NCBI RefSeq assembly: GCF_019175385.1
Contig: NC_083337.1
Span: 161,957,713-162,021,712 of the forward strand
From: Lycium barbarum
Lineage: Eukaryota; Streptophyta; Magnoliopsida; Solanales; Solanaceae
Length of the DNA stretch: 64,000 bases
Direction: 5' to 3'
Shown here piece after piece: positions 11,350 through 22,193 of the stretch. Below the pieces are notes generated by a model that saw only the letters and a list, made by a program, of their open reading frames with translations, made no database searches and was not told the DNA's origin. The number at the start of each line of letters is the position of its first letter. The stretch's first letter is position 1. The position numbers were made by a program, and so were the translations under genes.

Positions 11350-14300
11350 CTGCTATCATTTCATTACTCAAGCACTCACAGGAAAGTACTACTCAAGTTA
11401 AGACCCAAATATGCTAGTATCAAACAAGTCAAAACGGGTCTTTCTTCTCTCTCTTTTACTACTCCTTAAAAAAAATTAGTCCTAAATAAAAGATTATCCG
11501 GTTCAAAGCCCCCCTCGGGAAAGAATCGAGGTCATAAGAAAACCCAAGGAGTGGATGATCGAAGCCGCTAATGAGAAAAAAAACTATAAAAGAACAAATT
11601 AAAATCTTTTTGAATTTTTCTTGGTTTTCTATTTTTTTTAATATAAATATATAAGGCTAAGAAATAAAAAATATTGTGGCATAATCATCCTTGACCTCAA
11701 AAATCGGAAGTACCCACTCCACACTTAAAAATATGCATTATCCTCGATGCATGTATAACATAGGAAAAAATTAAAACAAGGGTGAGAAATACTCCCTGAG
11801 ACCCTCTAGGGCGTAGCTAGCAGAATAATCCTCAATATTAAGGGTCGGGACAACCCCACACTTAAGCCCAAACATGCTCCTTAGCTTTCAACTTCAGGTA
11901 CTTAGACTTCCCCCTAATCTGCAAAATAGAAACAAAAGAAAATGTGACACTATAAAAATAAAAATCTAAAATTATTACATATTGGGTTGCCTCCCAACAA
12001 GCGCTTTAGTTAACGTCACGACACGACGCCATCACGTTCACCACTTTTCCTTTCACTATGAGGATATAAATTGTGCCCCTAATTTTGCATCAATTTTTCT
12101 ACTCCGCTCATGGGGCGGTGGTGTGAAAATAAAGGAACCAAGCAATAGGTGTTGCATTTTGCACTTCCTCGCCCTTAAGTGAGAAATCTCGTTGTCTTTT
12201 CGGTCTGACAAATTTCAGGATGTAAGGCTCTTGTTCCTCATCTATACACTTTTTCATCGGCGTGGAGGGCTCGATTTCCATGTCGCCAACCAAACATAAT
12301 ATAGAAAAATGTTTAAAATGAGGACCAACACACCCCAACTCCAAAACTACATTATTTTTTACATCCTCACTAATGCATACTCCCCCAACCTCGACATCAT
12401 CAACAATATTCTGGTCGAATGGTTGGAATTCCTCTTTCTGCTTCACAAGTTGGCCAGTATCCACAACAATTGGTGGTTGGGCATCAGACAACTCAACCTT
12501 TTTATTCATTAGAGCTTGCAGGTCATGAATATCTGAGCCAAATTGGTCTATCTCTTGTCTGAGCTCAGTTCTGCCTTCTATCAATTGTGTCGCCATGTCT
12601 GTAAGTCCATCACGGAGAAACCTATGAAATTTCATTTGTTGAGCTTGTTCCGTTAGCCAAGGTTGACTCACTATCTCTGCTTCTTCAAATCAATCTCCTT
12701 GCAAGAACTCACTTTCTTCTTCTGTTTGAGGTTCGTCTGGGGTATTAGCTAAGCCTGTAACTTGTAGATCATTACATGTTTCAGACTCAGCCTACATCTC
12801 TATGAGATTTACACGAATCCTCTCTATGGCCTTTCTGCATTTTGCTCTCTTATTAATGTGTCGTGCTCCACTATTTGTTTCATCATATCTCTAACCCGAG
12901 CAAGACTTTGTGCGTCCTCCACTTCATTACTCCTGTTAACATCGCAAACAACAAGAGAATTATAATAGGGGCTCGAGGATGGGGAATGAGAGTTAGGACA
13001 ACCATTCCAATGGCCATGTTGACCACCACATCTACTACAAACATTACACACAAAGGATTAGGTAGGTGCGCACAACCCATTCCCGGAAATATTATAACAG
13101 TGTTCCACAGGTGGGGTCCTCCACACATCAGACAAGGATCACCAAAATAAGAACAACCAATATTCAACCAAATTTTATTCCAAGATGCCATGTCAAGAAA
13201 GATAACAAAAATATTATATTAAGAATAAATATATTAAAAAAAAGCTTGTATAGACAAAAAGAAAATTCTAATCTAGGTAAACAGTTAATTTTTAAATCCC
13301 CGGCAATGGCGCCAAAAACTTGTTGCTCCCAGACGCAGAGGGACTTATGATTAATTATTTACTAAATTAAACTAATGCTAATTATCTAAACAAGAAATAA
13401 AATCCAAAGTTATATTTATAAATTAACTAAAAATAAAAAGAAAGCAAATAATGAACTTAAACCAAGAAAGATCAATTTTTTATCGAAGAAGAGAAAGATC
13501 TAGGGCTATGACCACTAACAATCCAGTTGAGTCTTTAAACCATTCTACCTATCAATTTCCTAAGTTACTAGTTGACGGGTTGATGTTAACTTTATGATAT
13601 TCTCTCGAACTACTCACAAGCCTTTACATGCTACTGTAATGCCTATATCTCTATAGTTGCGAGAGGTAACAACAACGCATTTATTTCTCCGTAACCAACT
13701 AAGTAGGGCTAAAAGGTATATCTCTATCCTCAGTAGCGAAATGATTAAATCGAACAAACTCTATTTATTCTTATTACATATGTGAATTCCCTCTTTCAAG
13801 TTCAAATCACGCACCACAGATAGTTCTCAACTATTTCGTCAAATAATCAAACAATTAAGATCAAGAATAAATAATTAGCAACTCAAACATGGAAATCAAT
13901 AGATATCGTCAAACCACAACTTTCATGTTTGAGCCAAAATCCTAGAACTAAAGAGTTTAGCTCCACATAGACATGAAAGAAAAATAACAAATCATCCGAA
14001 TAAAAACGTCAAAATAAGTATTACAAAGAAGAGAAGGTAAAACCCTGTAACTACGGCCTCCACGGCGGCTCTAAGCTCTCTCTAGGTCAAAAGTTATGAA
14101 CTCTGGATTTTAAGTTAGCCAAAGTTATGTAAAAATCCTGTCTTATAAACTATTTATAGGTGTAGAATAAAAACCCAAACATATTTTCCGCGTTCTGCCC
14201 ATTTTTTTCTTCTCAATTCAATCTTAATTGCAAAGTGTACTCCATGATTGCTTAATCATTGCCATAATTTCCTAATCATAAGCCACCACTTTGTGTCTCC

Positions 14301-14530
14301 TTTCTTTTCCCTTCTCTTTAATTCGCTTTTGCTCCAAAGCTCTTCATTTTCACACCGCTTTATTCCTACATAGTAAAATATATTATAAGCACAAACATAA
14401 TAATTAATCCTCAAAAGACAATTAAAAGTATTAAAATGTGAGGTAAATAATAGCTAAATATATGCAATTTTGACCGAACATTAGTCAATAGTACTTAAAA
14501 CGTCAAGAAATTGACGGAAGTCTCCGGAGC
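11350..14530 (-). mobile_element. Remnant non-autonomous LTR retroelement (Athila/LARD-like), copy B
   Basis: This copy lacks the solo LTR and shows the gag-like region better. A minus frame at 12671-12108 encodes 187 residues with a helical, charged N-terminal half (FLRDGLTDMA near residue 17). A second minus frame at 13051-12824 starts with a cysteine/histidine motif, CSRCGGQH followed by C six residues later. That is close to the CxxCGGxH...C motif of Athila-type gag. The degenerate tRNA-Asp primer site is at 13297-13314. The frames are not continuous, so no intact protein is made. Outer limits are uncertain. Confidence 0.55.
12108..12671 (-). pseudogene. Gag-like fragment of the retroelement, copy B
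   Basis: A 187-residue open frame matches a broken counterpart at 3099-3681 in copy A. The middle carries a repeated-charge, coiled-coil-like segment (residues ~25-70). No protease, reverse transcriptase or integrase coding is present nearby, so the element was non-autonomous or has lost pol. I call it a gag-like remnant from position relative to the primer site and from the downstream cysteine/histidine motif; direct family membership is unproven. Confidence 0.45.
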
Positions 14531-15152
14531 AGATTAGACAATGCACCTTCCACTAGCTAACTGGATTGATGAACAAAAAGTGAAAGTTAGATGATCATAA
14601 TTGTGACAACACCCACTGTTGGTCCTCTTTTATTGAGAAAAGAACAAAGGAATAAAATGGAAAGAATTGAGGTCCCGGAGGAAATAGAAGAAGATCAATG
14701 ACTAGGTCATAGCTAGCCCCATTGTCTGGTATCAGCTGTTATATATCTCACGTTCTGTGGCGGTAATTCAGTAGGGATAGAGATGTTAGGTTGTATATCC
14801 AGAAAGAAAATATGGTAGAATTTGATAACCCATCAAATTATAATTCTGAATCTTCCTCTGATTATAAATATGTATGTATACTATATTAAATTGAGGCTTA
14901 TATAAAAAAGCAAAATTCACTGGTACGGTTCTAGTCTCTTATATAATTGCTTGATTCGTCACTGATCAGGTCGATCAGGTCATTGATGCATTTTTACTGG
15001 AAAACACTCAAGAGTTCCTTCCTGATTTCTTTTCTATATTTTCCTGTTATTACGAAAGTAAATATAGCTGAGACAATAGAAATGTATTTCAGAAGCAAGA
15101 AGATTTTTACTCCAAGAGGTTAATTCACTGGCAGCGGATGTTTAGTAATTTA

Positions 15153-15594
15153 GGTGTGTTCGGTACAGAAGAACATATAATGTTTTCCATGGAAATTGTT
15201 CTCTTGAAATATATTTTCTAGAAAAATAAGTGGTTTCTTACTTATTTTCTTGTGTTTGGTATGTAAGCAAAAAATATTATCGTAAAATCATTTGTATATA
15301 ATCTAGACAAATACTATTTGAAGGAGGGGGTGGTGGTGGTGGTGGTGGTTAGGGGAGTTGGGTGGGGGGATGGGGTCTATATATGGGGTGAAGTTACGAG
15401 GACACAATCAATATGAAATGTTACATGCGGAACTTGTTTTTCCTTCTACTTCCACTAATGAAATCATTTTCTTCATTTTTAAGAAACTAGTTTTCGTAGA
15501 GAAACTATTTTCCAAATATTTTAACTAACCGATCAAACATGGAAAAATTAAAAAATATTTCTGAAAAATGTTTTCCGTCCTGCTGAACACACCC
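15153..15594. mobile_element. MITE with GTGTTCGG terminal repeats, copy B
   Basis: Duplicate of the element at 8646-9081. Here the G run is replaced by a GGT repeat (about 15330-15350). Confidence 0.55.
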
Positions 15595-15980
15595 ATATAT
15601 GAGACTTATCATTAGTAACTTTTTTTATGAACATAGGGTTTTCTTTTCGGACTTAATAAGAGGTTAAAGATTGCCAAAATGTGGTGCTTACAACAAGCAA
15701 AACGTGAAGTGTACACGTCTAGGTTGAAAGTCTACCAAAGAAATTGCCATCTCTTGATACACATGTGCATGGTTATTTGTAGATTTTGGATAGCATGTCG
15801 ACAGATGAAAAATAGTACAAAAATTAAAGTGCTGATTAATTATTTAATTTATTTATTATCTGATATTCAAAATATATTAATCTGATTAATTCCCATTTAG
15901 TTCTCTATCAGAGATTTCTCCTTTCACCTAGAAACGAAGACTTGGAAAAGAGAAGTCAACAGTCTTATAAATCATTGTTC

Positions 15981-16100
15981 AATTATTGCTTGAGCTCTTT
16001 TCGTACATGTCGGGTTGGCAAAGATATTTTTTATCGACTTTGTTGTTATATCGATAAAAAATATCTTTGCTCAACCCTACATTGCGCTCAAGCAATAATT
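15981..16100. repeat. Fold-back hairpin, copy B
   Basis: Counterpart of 9473-9591. The inner stem extends by TATCGA on each side of the loop, but the right arm lacks ~10 bases, so the outer stem is interrupted. Copy A has lost part of the loop and copy B part of an arm. Confidence 0.7.
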
Positions 16101-16529
16101 TGTGAGTGGTTTCCACTTTTTCCTTACTTGATGTTTTCCTATGTCATGATAATGTACCTCACAAATGACATGAGCTAATTGACTACACTAAATTAACACT
16201 GCGGCATCCACCATCTTAAAGAAGAAAAAATTGTATTTCGAAGAATTATTATATATGTCTTGTAGTCTTAAGTAAAAAAATATTTAATATACTAAATTGC
16301 TCTACGAATTTATAAGTCTTAGCTGTATGAAACACTCCATTAATTAAAAGTAATAAATATAGAAAGTGTACGTAAAACTCTTAAAGAGTCGTCAGCAACT
16401 AAATGGGGACAAATATTTCTGCAGAAACCAAGGCTACGGTTTCGTTTGGTTTGGTCCCACTGTTATAAATTAAAGTTGGGAGTCATGCAGATGACGCATG
16501 GTGAATGACGTTCATCTACCTTACGTCAA

Positions 16530-16733
16530 CTTTGCAAAGTCAGTTTAATTTAACACGTATATCCTAAACCAGCCATATATGCCCGTGAAGTTGACAAAGT
16601 CAATTTAATTTAACACGTATATCCTAAACTAGCATATACCTAAACTAGCCATATATGCCCGTGAAGTTGACAAAGTCAGTTTAATTTAACACGTATATCC
16701 TAAACTAGTCATATATGCCGTGATGCACGGGCC
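16530..16733 (+). repeat. Three-copy minisatellite
   Basis: A unit of ~60-75 bases containing TTTAATTTAACACGTATATC and CATATATGCCCGTGAAGTTG is repeated three times. The first unit overlaps sequence shared with copy A, so the array grew from the duplicated segment. Confidence 0.75.
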
Positions 16734-17059
16734 GAACATGTTTATTCACTTTAATTAGTCTATTTTTAGGGTTTGTATTTTGTAAATAATTTTTAAAAAT
16801 TTCATCGATGTGAAAAAAAAAATTAGTAAGAAGGTGAGGGAAAATTAATATTTTGATTCTAGATTTTTTTTAAGAGGACGAACAATAACAACACAAATTT
16901 GTTCCAAAAGTTATATAAATTGCACACTTTAACCAAATACTTTTCTATCCCACTTAGACATTTGTCAGAGTCTCTCTCCAATAGACTATTTTCAAGAATA
17001 TTTATTAGAAAGGGTTAATTTTATTTTGGTTTTATAAATGAACAAATAATTTGGACACA

Positions 17060-18430
17060 CACATATTATATTTTTCAAGAACGCGAAAAGTCAAGAGTGA
17101 ACAAGTAAAAGTGCATGGAAGAAGCAAATGCGTCGGAGAATTTAAATTGAAGTGCATACGTCTATGGAATAAATATTAAGTGCTATGACATATTAGAAAT
17201 GTCCACGTGGGATTAAAAAATAGTCGGGTAAAGTGTACACGTTAGATAGCTTATGGTACAAGCATTCATTGCGTGTACAATTTGTTAAGCTTTTGGTACA
17301 AGTTTGGGCAGCTGTGTTCGTACCCCCAAGCCACTTATATATATTAGAAAAGAAATATGGGAAGAAAATATCAGCAAAAACGTGAAAAGTCAAAAGTGAA
17401 TAAGTAAAAATGCACGGAGGAAATAAATGTGTCAGAGAATTAAAATAGAAGTGTACACGTGTATACATGAGAAGAGAATAAATATTCAATAAATGGCATA
17501 TATCCACGTCGGATTTATTAATTCTTAAAGAATGTGAAAAGTCAAAAGTGAACATATTAAAGTACACGAATGAAATAAATTTGTGTAGGAGAATTAAAAA
17601 ACTGAAATGCATACGTCTATACATGAGAAGGGAATAAATATTAAGTACTATGACATATGTCTACGTGGAATATAAAAATAGTTGGATAAAGTGTACAAGT
17701 TATATAGCTCATGGTACAAGCATTCATTGTGTGTACAATTTGTGAAGCTCATGGGAAGAAAATAATTATTCAGCAAAAACGTGAAAATTCAAAAGTGAAC
17801 AAGTAAAAGTGCACAGAGGAAATAAATGTGTCGGAGAATTAAAAATAGAAGTGCACACTTGTACACATGAGAAGAGAATAAATATTCAGTAGTATGACAT
17901 ATATCCACGTGGGATTTATTAATTTTTAAAGAATGTGAAAAGTCAAAAGTGAACATATTAAAGTGTACGGAGGAAATAAATTTGTGTAGGAGAATTAAAA
18001 TTGAACTATATATGTCTATACATGAGAAGAGAATAAATATTCAGCTAGAATACGAAAAGTCAAAAGTGAACAAGTAAAAGTGCACGCAGGAAATACATTT
18101 GTGTAGGAGAATTAAAATTGAACTACATATGTCTATACATGAGAAGAGAATAAATATTCAGCTAGAATACGAAAAGTCAAAAGTGAACAAGTAAAAGTGC
18201 ACGGAAGAAATAAATGTGTCGGAGAATTAAATTTGAAGTGCATACGTCTATACATGAGAATGGAATAAATATTAAGTACTATGACATATGTCTACGTGGG
18301 ATATAAATATAGTTGGATAAAGTGTACAAGTTATATAGCTCATGATACAAGCAGTCATTGCGTGTATAATTTGTGAAGCTCATTGTACAAGTGGGGGCAG
18401 CAGTGTTCGTACCCCCACGTCACTTATATA
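17060..18430. repeat. Complex tandem repeat array in copy B
   Basis: The core word (G/A)(T/C)GAAAAGTCAAAAGTGAAC recurs near 17082, 17381, 17533, 17782, 17936, 18053 and 18172, spaced by ~117 to ~300 bases. Units share AATAAATATT and CTATGACATAT-like words, and (T/C)CCACGTGG-type words where they are long enough. Only the first and last units extend into a GGGCAGC(T/A)GTGTTCGTACCCCC segment (17307 and 18386). This suggests that short units were amplified between two long ones. No coding frame is credible. Confidence 0.75.
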
Positions 18431-18542
18431 TAATGAAAAAATGAAAATGAAACTCTGTCCGCAACCCTTCTAATTGCTTAGACCTCATGGTGGCAACTTT
18501 ACCCATGCCTTAAATTTGACGCACCTTTCAGAGGTTTGGAAT

Positions 18543-18735
18543 CAGTGGCAGATCCAGAAATTTTATATCATGGGTGCTCAATAATTTTTAGTTTGAAAAT
18601 TGCTACATAGAGTGGGTGTTCAGTTAATATATTTGAATGAATTACTAGATTTTGTATGTCAATAATTGTGTTTGTCACAAAAAGCAATGGGTGCTTAAGC
18701 AAGCACCCATAGTCCACTACATAGGTCCGCCACTG
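18543..18735. mobile_element. Complete hAT-like MITE, copy B
   Basis: The 193-bp element begins CAGTGGCAGATCC and ends GGTCCGCCACTG. It is flanked by the 8-base duplication TTTGGAAT/TTTGGAAC (one mismatch). Terminal CAGTGGCGG and 8-bp duplications are characteristic of hAT transposons. Confidence 0.8.
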
Positions 18736-18902
18736 TTTGGAACCCTTTTGTTGATCACTCATTGATAGTCGAATTTGGCCTCGAAAACGGAAGTGAACAC
18801 AAGTGAAATGACCCTACCTCCCCGCATTCCTGATCGCCACGATCAGAACACCAGAGATCAATCAGAATAAGTATACTCCCGGCCCGCCCCAGATATTTAT
18901 AT

Positions 18903-19589
18903 CCAAATTTGCATGATTGCCCTTACTCGGGGGTGGTTTTTAATTTTTACCCTTCGCCTAATACCCCGAGGTTCTGGGTTCGAACCCAGCTCAGTCCAAA
19001 AAAATAAAAATTGTAAAGCAGATTTTGTAGCAAAATTAGGCCTATTCGGGTAAAAGTTAGGCCTTAAGGCATAACCTCTGCCTTAAGGCAAACTTTTGCC
19101 CACAATTAGGCCTTAAGGCAAACCTCTGACTTAAGGCCTAGCTTTATGCCCGAATAAGCCTATTTTTGAGCAAATGTTAGGCTTTAATTAAGGCAGAGGT
19201 TTCACGAAAGCCTTACCTTGCGAATATATATATTTTTTTTTAACTGAGTGGAGGTTCAAATCCAGAACCTTGAAGTATTTTTGGCCACCTTTTAAAGAGA
19301 AGGGCAAAAAATTGAAGGCCAGCAATTTGAAGGGCAAAAATCATAAACCTGTGCGTTTGAAGGGCAATCCGACAGACTTTTAGTTATGCCTTAAGGCAAA
19401 GTCTGCCGCATAAGGCAGACTTTTTGCAAAAACTTTGCCTTGTGAATTTTACTTTTATTTTTATGACTAAGTTGGAGTTCGAACACATAATCTCGGGGTA
19501 TTTTAGGCGAAGGACAAAAATTAAAGATCAATAATTTGAGGGACAAAAATTAAAGACCACCCCAACGAAGGACAATCGTGCAAATTGGC
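18903..19589. mobile_element. Long-TIR Mutator-like MITE, composite
   Basis: The left arm (18903-18995) and right arm (~19465-19589) are inverted copies. They share words such as GGGGTGGT, TTTAATTTTT, CTTCGCCTAATACCCCGAG and GGTTCGAA. A second right-arm-like segment lies at ~19240-19375, so two related elements are probably nested or recombined here. The ~100-base arms suit Mutator-like MITEs. The word GGTTCGAACCC resembles a tRNA B box, but no tRNA is present. Confidence 0.6.
19028..19165. repeat. Palindrome-rich GCCTTAAGGC block
   Basis: The word (G/A)GCCTTAAGGC and close variants recur about five times. The outer parts (19028-19060 and 19128-19165) are inverted copies of each other around AGGC(C/T)TATTCGGG. 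The block forms the interior of the MITE at 18903-19589. Confidence 0.6.
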
Positions 19590-19955
19590 TCTCTCATTTA
19601 ACCAATTTGATTCCTATTGCTTGAAAAAAATAAAAAAATATAGGCGGCTTCTCTAAACTTAATGTTACAATCATGCAAATACAAGCTAACTAGTCCATGT
19701 GTAAGTATTTTATTAATAATATTGATCAGTAACATAAAATGTTAGGTAAGTGACAGCCATGATTGATTAGAGACACTGTGAATTTTTTTATATTATATAT
19801 ACAACATATATATAAATTTTATAAATAACATATGTTCATTCACGTTTGGGCCCTATAAGCGGGTCATCAAACCAAATGAGAAAGGTCACTGGGCCATCTA
19901 TTTGCTAGACGGATTTTATTGGTCCTTCTTTAAGCTCCGGAGGGCATTCTATTTT

Positions 19956-20664
19956 GGGAAAATGACACTACATGGCCATCAAAAATTTGTTTGACCCATG
20001 TTTGGGCTTAATGTCATGAGTTGGCCGTTCGGTCCAAACTATTGTCAAGGGCTAGCCCAATAACCTATTCGCCACAAAAAGATCAGACTTTTTTGTGGCG
20101 ACTTTTTAAAAAATCATATTGGGCCTTCAAAAAATATCCCAAAATGTGTATAACATGTGTATAATTAGTAAGTATACGTTAATGATATTATTTCTGTATA
20201 CATGCGATACATTTTATATATAACAATGATACAGTTTCTATCCATATGCTGAAATTAGTTGAAAAAAGTTTAGAAATGGAATTATTTAAAAAGGCTAAAA
20301 AAATGGGGCAATTTGCAGGATTGGCCTTCGCTGGGGTGGTCTTTAATTTTTGGCTCTCAAATTGGTGGTCTTCAACTTTTGTCCTTTGCTAAAAATCCCT
20401 TGATTTCGGGTTCAAACCCCCGCTCAGTCAAAATTTTAAAAAAAATTGCAAAGCCTTGCGATTTTTTTTTACTGAGCTGGGATTCGAACCTATAACCTCG
20501 GGGTATTAGGCGAAGGGCAAAACTTAAAGACCTCCAATTTGAAGAGCAAAAATTATAGACCACCCCAAATGAAGGACAATCCGCGCAAAAAATGTCTTTT
20601 AAGCTTCTTGGGCCATCCGGCTGTCAACAGTTTGGGCCGGATGGCCATTTGTGTACTTTTCCCC
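19956..20664. mobile_element. MITE-like element with GGGAAAA...TTTTCCCC ends
   Basis: The left end GGGAAAATGACACTACATGG and the reverse complement of the right end GGGGAAAAGTACACAAATGG are imperfect inverted repeats, both followed by CCATC. A perfect hairpin, CGCCACAAAAA paired with TTTTTTGTGGCG, lies at 20070-20100. The element is split by the MITE at 20306-20586. Confidence 0.55.
20306..20586. mobile_element. Long-TIR Mutator-like MITE nested in another element
   Basis: Arms of ~120 bases are inverted copies containing GGGGTGGTCT(T/A)TAATTTTT. They are flanked by AAAAAATG at 20298-20305 and 20587-20594. The element is the same family as 18903-19589. An 8-9 base duplication and long arms fit Mutator-like elements. 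Confidence 0.7.
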
Positions 20665-21880
20665 TACTTTAGTAGGAGTGAACGTTAAGACAGGCCATTC
20701 CTTTCGAAATGCTTTCTAGTAATTGCTAAACAAGATCCACAATTCAACTATTGACAGCTCCGTTCTTATGGAAATTCAATTTTTTGGCTGAAACTTGAAT
20801 TTTGTTTGACTTTGTAAAATTTTAGAGGTATTTTGCCATAAGTGGCATGCGCAAAAGAACTCAACCTCCCTACCACTCTATCTACAACCTTGCTGCTTTC
20901 ATGCTTCATATTTAAGCGGTATTATCTTAGCATGTAGCAAGCAATTAGAGGACCTTTTAGCTATTAACAGGATATATATTACTGTCCTTTGAATTGTTAA
21001 ATCTTTCTAAGAGGTTCATGATTGTATAAGGAAATTAAAGGAGCCTTCTCTCAATTGAAACCATGCAACAACTCAAAAGAACAGACAATCTAATACTAGG
21101 AAACAAAAGGTAACGAATGTCTGGCCTCTGGGCACTGAAAACTCATTGATTGGTGAAGAATCAGAATGATCCAATTAATGTTTCCATCTATCAGTTGATT
21201 ACAGAGCCCCTAATTGGATGATATATAATCAAAGAAAGATCTAGTAGAGGAGTAGAATCAACATGTTTATACTGGTGTTTGAACAAGCACTTATGTAATT
21301 GCATTTGAGGTAATTATCAAGGAAATATAACATTTTACATGATACACATTTCCTTTTGGTCCATTAAAAGAGAATGATACTTTAATTTTATTTTATTTTA
21401 AAAAACAATTTAATAATCTTCCAATTATATACTTAATGACATGATCTTTAATCAAACAATTGACTATAACAAATTTTAGATCATAACTTTCTGAAGTGTA
21501 TCTCACTTTCTTAAACTCTAAACTCAATCAAATATTATCACATAAAATGGAACGAAAAAATAATTATGGCAGTATTTAATTAGATGGCCTCTAACGAGGC
21601 ATGATACTAGACGAATAACTCATGCACAAAATAAATCAAATCAGACTCTTACGAAAATTGTGAGGCCCAGTGTGACCAAATAACTTGAGAATGGGTTGGT
21701 CAATCCATTTTTACCATTGAAGAGGCAAATATGAACACTGACTTTTTCTTTTTCTTAGTGAAATTTCACTAGCCCCTGGATGTGAAACAGTCCCAAACAA
21801 GAAAATTGCAAATGAAAAAATCAAGGATGGGCTGTGTCCTCGTTAGATGGGTAATGACAATCAATATTATCCATTTTGAC
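20665..21880. other. Intergenic DNA
   Basis: AT-rich sequence upstream of the PSRP1 gene. I see no coding frame, clear repeat or RNA gene here. Confidence 0.5.
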
Positions 21881-22193
21881 ATCTCCTGACACGTCATCAA
21901 CTAGGATACATATGAGAAATGAAATTGGTCGAATGGGGACCAAAATAATTCTTACAAATCATGCAGATGTCACGTGTCAACCATCATCATCTCATATCGG
22001 ATAACGCTATTCTTCATTCTTCTTCAGTCCCTAGCAATAAAGTACTTATCATCTACTCTCTTCTACTTAGCAAAGTTGGAATCTTTAATCAAGAACCCAC
22101 TCACAAAATACTACTAGTAACTCAAATTCATCAACCCCACTTGACAATTTTACTCCTTAAATCAATTCATTGTTGACTCAGAAATATACAACA
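21870..22193 (+). promoter_or_regulatory. Putative light-responsive promoter and 5' leader of PSRP1
   Basis: A perfect G-box CACGTG is at 21971-21976 and a GGATAA I-box core at 21999-22004. An ACGT-type element (GACACGTCATC) is at ~21888 and another ATTATCC (reverse I-box core) at ~21876. A G-box plus I-box pair is the classical light-regulatory module of nuclear photosynthesis genes, which fits a chloroplast protein. No clear TATA box is visible. The assignment is inference from position. Confidence 0.45.

Larger units (their letters stand above)
10664..18985. repeat. Copy B of a large tandem segmental duplication
   Basis: This is the second copy of the segment at 1651-10657, joined head to tail. 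It keeps intact empty sites for both copy-A insertions: GCAAA at 12944-12948 and the TTA near 16380. It carries an extra ~1.87 kb of tandem repeats at 16557-18430 and a complete hAT-like MITE that is truncated in copy A. No protein gene other than retroelement remnants is evident in either copy. Confidence 0.85.

Noticed and set aside
15679..15885. 68-codon plus-strand frame in copy B
   Set aside because: The paralogous stretch in copy A is frame-broken and no family is recognised; likely chance.
16530..18430. CRISPR-like direct repeats
   Set aside because: Repeat and spacer lengths are irregular, units share similarity throughout and the genome is a plant's; this is a degenerate satellite.
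18960..18990. tRNA-like B box GGTTCGAACCC
   Set aside because: No A box or cloverleaf around it; it belongs to the repeated MITE arm, where it recurs in degenerate form near 20400 and 20480.
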